Source: Amycolatopsis bullii | Lineage (GTDB): Bacteria > Actinomycetota > Actinomycetes > Mycobacteriales > Pseudonocardiaceae | Length of the DNA stretch: 64,000 nucleotides | Direction: 5' to 3' | Assembly: GCF_014654205.1 (NCBI RefSeq) | Contig: NZ_BNAW01000002.1 | Location: 1-64,000, forward strand | Shown: positions 54,781 to 61,712 of the stretch, piece by piece | Position numbering within the stretch: the stretch's first letter is position 1 | How the letters are laid out: the number at the start of each line of letters is the position of its first letter | Notes under the pieces: model-generated | What the model saw: only the letters and a program-made list of their open reading frames with translations | The model's database searches: none | What the model was told of the DNA's origin: nothing | Translations under genes and position numbers: made by a program

Positions 54781-55251
54781 ATGTCCGAACGGAGCGACGC
54801 CGGCCATGAGCCGTCGCGATGGTCGATGGACCTCCGCGGCACCACCGCGCCGGCTCTGGTGCAGATCCGCCGCTGGGCCTCACGCACCCTGACCCACGTC
54901 GACGACGCCCACCTGGGGGACGTGCTGCTGGTGGCCACCGAATTGGTGACCAACGCCTACGACCACGGCGAGGGCCCCTGGCAAGTCCGGATGAGCCACA
55001 CTCGGGTGCCGTGCCGGGTGCGGATCGAGGTCGACGACGGCAGCCGAGATCGGCCCGTGGTCGCCACGCCGTCCCTCGACAGACCAGGTGGCCGCGGTAT
55101 GCAAATCGTGGAAAAGCTGTCGGACGCCTGGGGCGTGCTGGAGCACCCGGTCGGCAAGACGGTGTGGGCGGAGGTGCCCTGCTCCGGGGTCGACGCGGCA
55201 CCGCGTGCTTCGTCGCCCGGCACCGGACCCGTCCGGATTACCGACCGTTAA
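54781..55251 (+). CDS. Anti-sigma-factor-type ATP-binding protein (HATPase_c_2)
   Basis: A 156-aa protein with the GHKL N-box [19 protein letters not shown] and the G-box [22 protein letters not shown]. It resembles the actinobacterial RsbW-like kinases that bind sigma factors or phosphorylate anti-anti-sigma proteins. No cognate partner gene is adjacent. It precedes a two-component system but is not clearly in its operon (56 bp gap). Confidence 0.85.
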   Translation: MSERSDAGHEPSRWSMDLRGTTAPALVQIRRWASRTLTHVDDAHLGDVLLVATELVTNAYDHGEGPWQVRMSHTRVPCRVRIEVDDGSRDRPVVATPSLDRPGGRGMQIVEKLSDAWGVLEHPVGKTVWAEVPCSGVDAAPRASSPGTGPVRITDR

Positions 55252-55307
55252 CCCTCCGTTGACGCCCGGAAAACCCGGGCAGGACGCGAAGCTCGCTCGA
55301 GGGCATC

Positions 55308-56000
55308 ATGGCGGCCATGCCGCACCGCGTCCTGCTCGCCGACGACGACCGCGCCATCCGAGAGTCGCTGGTCAGAGCCCTCGACCTCGAGGGTTACCAC
55401 GTCACCGAGGTGACCGACGGCGTCAGCGCGCTCGCCACCGCGCGGCGGGACGCCTTCGACGTGCTGATCCTCGACGTGATGATGCCGGGCGTCGACGGCC
55501 TCGGCGTGTGCCGGGTGCTGCGGGCCGAAGGCGACCCCACGCCGATCCTGATGCTTACCGCCCGGGTCGAAACCCCCGACCGGGTGGCCGGGCTCGACGC
55601 CGGAGCCGACGACTACCTGCCGAAGCCGTTCGAACTCGACGAACTCCTCGCCCGCCTGCGGGCGCTGCTCCGCCGCACCTTCCCCGAACCGGACGCGCGC
55701 CGCACGCTGCGGCTGGGCGAGCTCGCGGTCGACCCCGCCGCCCGCCGGGTGTGGTGGCAGGGTACCGAGATCACCCTCGCGAAAACCGAGTTCGATCTGC
55801 TGGAACTCCTGGTCCGCAACGCCGGGATCGTGCTCGACCGCAGCACGATCTACCAGCGGATCTGGGGCTACGAATTCGGCGCGGACTCCAAGAACCTCGC
55901 CGTCTACATCGGCTACCTGCGGCGCAAGCTGGAGCAGGCCGGGGCCACCGGGCTGATCCACACCGTGCGCGGCGTGGGCTACTCGGTGCGGCCGGCATGA
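55308..56000 (+). CDS. OmpR/PhoB-family response regulator
   Basis: A 230-aa protein (or 227 from ATG 55317). The receiver domain has the acidic pocket DDD at 12-14, the phosphoacceptor Asp in LILDVMMPG, and Lys in [21 protein letters not shown]. The C-terminal winged helix is [53 protein letters not shown]. It is MprA/TcrA-like. Its stop overlaps the kinase start (ATGA). Confidence 0.94.
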   Translation: MAAMPHRVLLADDDRAIRESLVRALDLEGYHVTEVTDGVSALATARRDAFDVLILDVMMPGVDGLGVCRVLRAEGDPTPILMLTARVETPDRVAGLDAGADDYLPKPFELDELLARLRALLRRTFPEPDARRTLRLGELAVDPAARRVWWQGTEITLAKTEFDLLELLVRNAGIVLDRSTIYQRIWGYEFGADSKNLAVYIGYLRRKLEQAGATGLIHTVRGVGYSVRPA

Positions 56001-57376
56001 ACCTGCGCAGCAAGCTCGCCATCGCGTTCGCCGGGGTCGGCGCGGCGGCGGCGATCCTCGTCGGGGTCTTCAGCTACCAGGCGGCCTCCCAGCGCATCGA
56101 CGCCGAACTCGACCGGTCGCTGCTGACGACGTCGGCGGAGGTCGCCGCCGGGGCGACCCAGGTGCTGGCCCCGAGCCCGGTCACCCGCGGCCCCGATGAC
56201 GACGACCACGACGAAGCCCAGCCCATGGTGGCCCAGGCGATCGCCCCGGACGGCACCACCCGGCCCTTGGGCGGCCGGCGGGTGCGCCTCGACGTCGGCG
56301 ACGACGACCGGGCGCTCGCCGCCACCGGCTCCCTCGGTGACCACCGCTACCGCGACTTCACCGCGGGCCGGGACGACTACCGGGTGATCACCGTGGCCCT
56401 CGGACCCGGCCGCGGCGCCGTCCAGCTCGGCATCGACGTCGACGAATCCCGGCACGTCCTCAAGGGCCTGGCCGCCCGCATCACCGGCGTCAGCGCGCTG
56501 GTCCTGGCCGTCGCGGCCCTGGCCGGATGGCTGCTGGCCCGGCAGATCACCCGGCGGCTGGTCCGGCTGACCGACGTCACCGAGCAGGTCAGCGACGGCC
56601 GCCTCGACGACGTGGCCGTGCCCACCGGCGGGCGCGACGAGGTCGGCAGGCTCGCGACGTCGTTCGACCGGATGCTCGGCCGCCTGGCCGACGCCCGCGC
56701 CGACCAGGAACGCCTGGTCCAGGACGCCGCCCACGAACTGCGGACGCCGTTGACCAGCCTGCGCACCAACGCCAGCGTGCTGCGCCGGTTCGCCGAGCTC
56801 AGCCCGGACTCCCGCGCCCGGCTGCTCGACGACGTCGACGGCGAGACCCGGGAGCTGACCCACCTGGTCGACGAGCTCGTCGAGCTGGCGACCCGCCGCT
56901 ACGAGGCCGAGGAACCGGCGCCGGTGGAGCTGGGCGACATCGCCGACCGCGCCGCCGAGCGCGTCCGGCGACGGTCGGGGCGCGCCATCACCGTCGAAAC
57001 CGACGCGTCCGCGCTGACCGGCCAGGCGAAGGCCCTCGAGCGGGCGGTGACGAACCTGCTGGAAAACGCCGTGAAGTTCGCGCCCGAAGGTCCGATCGAG
57101 GTCGTCGTGCGCGACGGCCGCGTCGAGGTGCTCGACCGCGGCCCCGGTATCGGCGACGACGACGTGGCCCGCGTGTTCGACCGCTTCCACCGTGCCGACG
57201 GTGCCCGCGGCCTGCCGGGATCCGGCCTCGGGCTGGCGATCGTGCGGGAGATCGCGCTGACCCACTGCGGCGGCGTGTTCGCCGGGCCGCGCCCGGGCGG
57301 CGGGGCCGTGGTCGGGTTCACCGTCGGAGCGGATCTGCTCTTACCGAACTCTCACCCCGGTCACGTCGACGGCTAA
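55997..57376 (+). CDS. Sensor histidine kinase
   Basis: A 459-aa membrane kinase. Two membrane helices (residues 7-28 and 163-183) bracket an extracytoplasmic domain of about 130 residues rich in Asp and His ([13 protein letters not shown]). HAMP, DHp ([13 protein letters not shown], His246) and CA domains follow ([47 protein letters not shown]). The acidic cluster could sense cations or redox metals. The flavin electron-transfer operon 47 bp downstream is the likely target. Confidence 0.93.
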   Translation: MNLRSKLAIAFAGVGAAAAILVGVFSYQAASQRIDAELDRSLLTTSAEVAAGATQVLAPSPVTRGPDDDDHDEAQPMVAQAIAPDGTTRPLGGRRVRLDVGDDDRALAATGSLGDHRYRDFTAGRDDYRVITVALGPGRGAVQLGIDVDESRHVLKGLAARITGVSALVLAVAALAGWLLARQITRRLVRLTDVTEQVSDGRLDDVAVPTGGRDEVGRLATSFDRMLGRLADARADQERLVQDAAHELRTPLTSLRTNASVLRRFAELSPDSRARLLDDVDGETRELTHLVDELVELATRRYEAEEPAPVELGDIADRAAERVRRRSGRAITVETDASALTGQAKALERAVTNLLENAVKFAPEGPIEVVVRDGRVEVLDRGPGIGDDDVARVFDRFHRADGARGLPGSGLGLAIVREIALTHCGGVFAGPRPGGGAVVGFTVGADLLLPNSHPGHVDG

Positions 57377-57423
57377 CCGGGCTTCGGGAGGGTGGAGCCC
57401 GTAGCGATCACCCGAGGAGCCCG

Positions 57424-58809
57424 ATGTCCACCACCACGCTCGCCACCCGTCGTCTCGCGCGGCCCACAGTCCGTATGTGGTGGCGCGACGCCGCCGGGCT
57501 CACCGCCTGGGCGAGTGTGCTGTTCGTGGTCGCGCTCTGGGTGTCCGGCCGCGGCCTGCAGGACCTCGCGACCGACTTCTTCACCTCCACCGGACGGCTC
57601 ACCGGGCTGCTGTCCGCGGATCTGCTGCTGCTCCAGCTGCTGCTGATGGCGCGCATCCCGTGGGTGGAGCGCAGCTACGGCCAGGACGAGCTGGCCCGCC
57701 GCCACCGGCTCGTCGGCTTCACCTCGATCACGCTGCTGGCCGCACATCTGGTCCTGATCACCCTCGGCTACGCGGCGGCCGACCGCTCCGGTGTCCTGGG
57801 CGAGGCGTGGGCACTGGTGACGACCTACCCCGGCATGCTCCTGGCCACCGCGGGCTCCGCCGCGCTGGGCATGGTCGCCGTGACGTCGGTGCGGGCGGCC
57901 CGGCGGCGGCTGCGTTACGAGTCATGGCACCTGCTGCACCTCTACGCCTACCTCGGCGCCGGGCTCGCCCTACCGCACCAGCTCTGGACCGGCGCCGACT
58001 TCACCGCCTCCCCCGTCGCAACCGCCTTCTGGTGGACCGCCTACGCCGCGGCGGCGGGCACCGTGCTCGTGTTCCGCGTGGGCCGGCCGGTATGGCTCAA
58101 CGCGCGGCACCGGCTGGTCGTCGAGGAGGTCGTGCCGGAGGCACCCGGCGTGGTTTCGATTTACCTGAGCGGCCGCGACCTCGACCGGCTCCCGACCGCC
58201 GCGGGCCAGTTCTGCGTCTGGCGGTTCTCCGGCGGACCCGGCTGGACGCGCGGCAAGCCGTTCTCCCTCTCCGCCGCACCCGACGGGCACCGGCTGCGGA
58301 TCACCGCGAAGGACCTCGGCCCGGGCAGCCGCCGTCTCGCCACCCTGCAGCCGGGCACCCGCGCGATCTTCGAAGGCCCGTACGGGCGGCTGACCGCAAC
58401 TGTCCGAAGAGGATGGAAGATCGCCCTGTTCGCCTCCGGGATCGGGATCACGCCGTTGCGCGCGCTGCTGGAGGAACTCCCCTACCGGCCCGGGGAAGCC
58501 GTGCTGTTCCACCGCGCCGCCCGCCCGGCGGACCTGTTGTTCCGGCACGAACTCGACGACCTGGCCGCCCGCCGCGGGGTCCGCGTCCACTCCCTGCTCG
58601 GACGGCGCTCGCGGGATCGCACGTCCTGGCTGCCCGCCGGGTACGCCCCGGTGCCCGACGAGGAGGTGCTGCGCCACCTGGTGCCGGACATCGCCGACCA
58701 CGACGTCTACGTCTGCGGCCCGGACGCCTGGACCGACGCCGTCATCGACAGCGTCCGCCGCGCCGGCGTCCCCGCCGACCTTGTCCATTTCGAACGGTTC
58801 GCCTGGTGA
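57424..58809 (+). CDS. Ferric reductase-like transmembrane protein with FAD/NAD reductase domain
   Basis: A 461-aa protein. The N-terminal half has about six membrane helices with heme-ligand-type His residues (ARRHRLVGF, LLAAHLVLI, ESWHLLHLYAYL, ALPHQLW). The C-terminal half is a ferredoxin-NADP reductase-like module (VSIYLSGRDLDRLPTAAGQFCVWRF, KPFSLSAAP, ALFASGIGITPLRALLEEL, DVYVCGPDAWTDAV). It should move electrons from cytoplasmic NAD(P)H through hemes to an outward acceptor, here the FMN-binding protein encoded next. Confidence 0.91.
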   Translation: MSTTTLATRRLARPTVRMWWRDAAGLTAWASVLFVVALWVSGRGLQDLATDFFTSTGRLTGLLSADLLLLQLLLMARIPWVERSYGQDELARRHRLVGFTSITLLAAHLVLITLGYAAADRSGVLGEAWALVTTYPGMLLATAGSAALGMVAVTSVRAARRRLRYESWHLLHLYAYLGAGLALPHQLWTGADFTASPVATAFWWTAYAAAAGTVLVFRVGRPVWLNARHRLVVEEVVPEAPGVVSIYLSGRDLDRLPTAAGQFCVWRFSGGPGWTRGKPFSLSAAPDGHRLRITAKDLGPGSRRLATLQPGTRAIFEGPYGRLTATVRRGWKIALFASGIGITPLRALLEELPYRPGEAVLFHRAARPADLLFRHELDDLAARRGVRVHSLLGRRSRDRTSWLPAGYAPVPDEEVLRHLVPDIADHDVYVCGPDAWTDAVIDSVRRAGVPADLVHFERFAW

Positions 58810-58823
58810 GAACGGAGACTTCG

Positions 58824-59261
58824 ATGCGCAGGATCGCCATCGCCGCCGCGGCGACCGTGTCGGTGGTCGTGCTGCTGTTCAGCTACCGCACCAGCACGGA
58901 CGCCACGCCGGTCGCCACCGGCCGCACCCAGCCGTCCCGCACCGCGAGCCCGACCGCCACCGCGGCAGGTGCGGCGGCCACCGGCGATGGGACGTTCACC
59001 GGCGACGCCGCCGACACCCGCTACGGCCCGGTCCAGGTCCGGATCACCGTCGCGGGCGGTCGCATCACCGCGGCGGACGCGATCGAATATCCCCAGGAAA
59101 GCGGCCGCGACGTCCGGATCAACTCCGAAGCCGTGCCGGAGCTGAACCAGGAGACGCTGCAGGCCCAGAGCGCCCAGATCGACACCGTCAGCGGCGCCAC
59201 CTACACCTCCGAGGGCTACCAGCAGTCCCTGCAGTCGGCGATCGACCAGGCCCACGGGTGA
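58824..59261 (+). CDS. Secreted or membrane-anchored FMN-binding protein (ApbE substrate)
   Basis: A 145-aa protein. A signal anchor (RRIAIAAAATVSVVVLLFSY) and a Thr/Ala/Pro-rich linker lead to an FMN_bind domain. It has the exact flavinylation motif Asp120-x2-Ser123-Gly-Ala-Thr126-x-Thr128 (DTVSGATYT), in which Thr128 should carry covalent FMN. It overlaps the apbE start (GTGA), so the carrier and its modifying enzyme are co-made. Confidence 0.92.
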   Translation: MRRIAIAAAATVSVVVLLFSYRTSTDATPVATGRTQPSRTASPTATAAGAAATGDGTFTGDAADTRYGPVQVRITVAGGRITAADAIEYPQESGRDVRINSEAVPELNQETLQAQSAQIDTVSGATYTSEGYQQSLQSAIDQAHG

Positions 59262-60043
59262 CCACCACGCCCCGCCGGTCCTGGACGCGGCCCGTCATGG
59301 GCACCCAGGCCAGCCTGCACCTGCGCGGCCGGCGTATCGACTCCGATCCCGCCGTCGAACCGGCCGTGGCCGCGGTGTTCGGGCACCTGCGGGCGGTCGA
59401 CGAACTGTTCAGCACCTACCGGCCGGACAGCAAGGTGAGCGCGCTCCGCCGCGGCGAGCTCCCCCGCGACGAGCAGCACCCGTGGCTCATCGAAGTCCTG
59501 GCGCTGTGCGAAGAAGCGCGAGAACGAACCGACGGCTACTTCGACGCGTGGCTCCCCGACGGCTTCGACCCGTCCGGCCTGGTCAAGGGCTGGGCCACCG
59601 AACAAGCCACCGCGCACCTCGCCGGGTTGTGCGGGTTCGACCACTACCTCAACGTCGGCGGCGACCTCTCCGCCCGGGTCGGCGTGACGGCCGCACCGCC
59701 GTGGCGGGTCGCGATCGAAGACCCCACGGACCCCGCGGCGTTCCTGGCCATCCTCGAGCTGCGCACCGGCGGCGTCGCCACGTCCGGAACGGCCGCCCGG
59801 GGCCACCACATCGTCGACCCGCACACCGGCACCAACCCCGGCGGGCTGCTCGCCGTCACCGTCACCGGGCCGACGCTGTTGTGGGCCGACGTGTTCGCCA
59901 CCGCCGCCTTCGCCCGTGGCGGTGAGGACGTCGTGGAGTGGGTCGCCACCCGGGCGCCCGGTTACGAGGTCGCCGCACTCGCCCGTGCCCCGCGAGGACA
60001 TCTCCGCCCAGTTCCCCACCTCGCTCCACAGAGGACATCATGA
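59258..60043 (+). CDS. apbE: FAD:protein FMN transferase ApbE
   Basis: A 261-aa ApbE: VMGTQASLHL, LRAVDELFSTYRPDSKVSALRRGEL, GFDPSGLVKGWATEQA, LNVGGDLSA, GVATSGTAARGHHIVDPHTGTNPGG, and ADVFATAAFARG. It transfers FMN from FAD to a Thr of the FMN-binding protein. There is no lipobox or signal peptide. It is shorter than many family members but all motifs are there. The stop overlaps the next gene (ATGA). Confidence 0.93.
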   Translation: MTTTPRRSWTRPVMGTQASLHLRGRRIDSDPAVEPAVAAVFGHLRAVDELFSTYRPDSKVSALRRGELPRDEQHPWLIEVLALCEEARERTDGYFDAWLPDGFDPSGLVKGWATEQATAHLAGLCGFDHYLNVGGDLSARVGVTAAPPWRVAIEDPTDPAAFLAILELRTGGVATSGTAARGHHIVDPHTGTNPGGLLAVTVTGPTLLWADVFATAAFARGGEDVVEWVATRAPGYEVAALARAPRGHLRPVPHLAPQRTS

Positions 60044-60546
60044 CCACCGTCAACGGCCTCCCCGCCCACATCCTGCTCGTGCACGCGATCGTCGTGCTGC
60101 TGCCGCTGTCCGCCCTGCTCCTGGTCCTCAGCGCGCTGTGGCCGGCCGCGCGCGCCAAGCTCGCCGGCCCGAACGCGATCCTGTCGGTCCTCGTCGTGGT
60201 CCTGGTCCCGATCACCACCGAAGCGGGCGAATGGCTCGAACGCCGGGTTGCGCGCACGCCGCTGGTGCGCACCCACACCGAGCTCGGCGACACGGCGATC
60301 TGGGTGGCGATCCCGGTGGCCGTGCTGGCCCTGCTGGTGTGGTGGCGCCAGCGCGAGACCCGCCGCTCCGGGCGCACGTTCCTGGCCCCGGCTTCGACCG
60401 CCGTCACGGTGGTGATTTCGGTGCTGGCCGTCGCGGCCGCCGGGGCGGCCGTCTTCGACATCTACCGCATCGGCGATTCGGGTGCCCAGGCCACCTGGCA
60501 AGGCCAATTCAGCTCGGCGCCGGCCGCGGGAGGCCCGGGCCACTGA
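60040..60546 (+). CDS. DUF2231-family four-helix membrane protein
   Basis: A 168-aa protein with GLPAHILLVHAIVVLLPLSALLLVLSALWP, LGDTAIWVAIPVAVLALLVWWR and a last helix VVISVLAVAAAGAAVFDIYRIGDSGAQATW. DUF2231 proteins have conserved His residues (HILLVH; RTHTELGD) that suggest heme or metal binding and electron transfer. It is last of the operon with the ferric-reductase-like protein, FMN carrier and ApbE. Confidence 0.88.
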   Translation: MTTVNGLPAHILLVHAIVVLLPLSALLLVLSALWPAARAKLAGPNAILSVLVVVLVPITTEAGEWLERRVARTPLVRTHTELGDTAIWVAIPVAVLALLVWWRQRETRRSGRTFLAPASTAVTVVISVLAVAAAGAAVFDIYRIGDSGAQATWQGQFSSAPAAGGPGH

Positions 60547-60589
60547 ACCCATCCGCGGGGCCCGGCTCGCGGCGAGGACGACCGGGTGG

Positions 60590-60993
60590 TCACGAGGTAC
60601 CGTGAGCCAGCCGCCGGATCCGCTGCAACGCACGGTGCTGCGCCACCCGGACCGCGCCTGCGCTGGGCATTTCCAGCAGCCGCGCCGTCTCTTCCGCGGA
60701 GTACCCGAAGGCCAGCCGCAGCGCGAGGACTTCCCGGTGCGGCACCGGAAGCCGCCGCAGCAGCCGCCCCACCCGCCGCTCCTGCTCGAGCCGGGCGAAT
60801 TCGTCACTCGCGGCCGGCGCCGACCGGGACGTCCGGGCCTGCTGCGCCTCCGCCGACGGCACGAGCTGCTCCCGGCTGTTGTTCCGGGCTCGGTGGTAGT
60901 CGGCGACCTTGTGCGGGCGACGCCGAAGACCCAGGCAAGGAACTTCTCGGGCCCGTACGCGTAGTCCGGCAACGCCGCCGGCACGGCGACCAA
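60590..60993 (-). pseudogene. ECF sigma factor (SigD/ShbA-like), truncated and frameshifted
   Basis: The frame near 60990-60915 reads LVAVPAALPDYAYGPEKFLAWVFGVAR (sigma-2 region), then loses one base. The continuing frame reads HKVADYHRARNNSREQL and a complete sigma-4 domain (LEQERRVGRLLRRLPVPHREVLALRLAFGYSAEETARLLEMPSAGAVRVAQHRALQRIRRLA). Upstream of VAVPAAL nothing resembles the start of sigma-2, so the 5' end is also lost. It resembles SigD/ShbA proteins. Confidence 0.8.
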
Positions 60994-61070
60994 CCGGAGG
61001 CCTCCATGACCATGCCGGCAAAATGATGTCGGAAGGTTCCGTCTGCGCCCACCGCCCGGTCACACAGCCG

Positions 61071-61604
61071 TCAGGAGTGGACCTGGATGCGCCCGACGTT
61101 GTCGTTGAAGCGCTCGAGCCAGTGTCCGCGCCCGCCGACGTAGATGCTGAAGTCGTCGGCGTCGTTCACAGCGCGGTTGTAGACGCGGGCGGTGTAGCAG
61201 CTGTTGTTGCACGCGAGGGAAGTCAGGTTCTTCGACCACCAGGAGCCGGGCTCGACCCGGTAGCCTGCGGCGTCGCACGGTCCGTCGTCGCCGATGATGG
61301 TGGCCATCGCGCCCCCGCCGCTGGGGGCGTAGTCGATGTAGTCGACGTTCTCGTACCAGTACATGATCGTGACGGAGTCACGCAGCGACCGGGTGGCCCG
61401 CAGCCCGGATTCCGCCTGGGCGAGGGACACGTCCGAGCAAACCTTGCCCAGCAATGGCGAAGACGCGTCCCCTGTGGCCTTGCCGACCAGCAGCGCGCAG
61501 TAGGTGCCGTCCTGCGACGCTGCGTGGGCAACGCCTGTTCCCAGCGCCGCCGCGAAACACGCGGCCCCGGCCAGCGCGATGGCCGTCCTGCTCAACACCT
61601 TCAT
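61071..61604 (-). CDS. Secreted protein of unknown function
   Basis: A 177-aa protein with a clear Sec signal peptide (MKVLSRTAIALAGAACFAAALGTGVAHA, cleavage after AHA). The mature part has six Cys (TYCALL, GKVCSDV, GPCDAAG, LACNNSCYT and one in the signal), probably forming disulfides. Aromatic-rich segments MYWYENVDYIDYAPSGGGA and YVGGRGHWLERFNDNVGRIQV are also seen. No family is recognised. GGGAGGGAA precedes the ATG. Confidence 0.82.
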   Translation of the reverse strand: MKVLSRTAIALAGAACFAAALGTGVAHAASQDGTYCALLVGKATGDASSPLLGKVCSDVSLAQAESGLRATRSLRDSVTIMYWYENVDYIDYAPSGGGAMATIIGDDGPCDAAGYRVEPGSWWSKNLTSLACNNSCYTARVYNRAVNDADDFSIYVGGRGHWLERFNDNVGRIQVHS

Positions 61605-61712
61605 GATTCCCTCCCGTGGTCATGCCGACGAAACTCCGGTCACGCCCTGTCTAGCCCGCCCGCGTTGTCCGGCGTCGGCCGTACGCGGCCGCACAACAAG
61701 AACCGGGCAACA

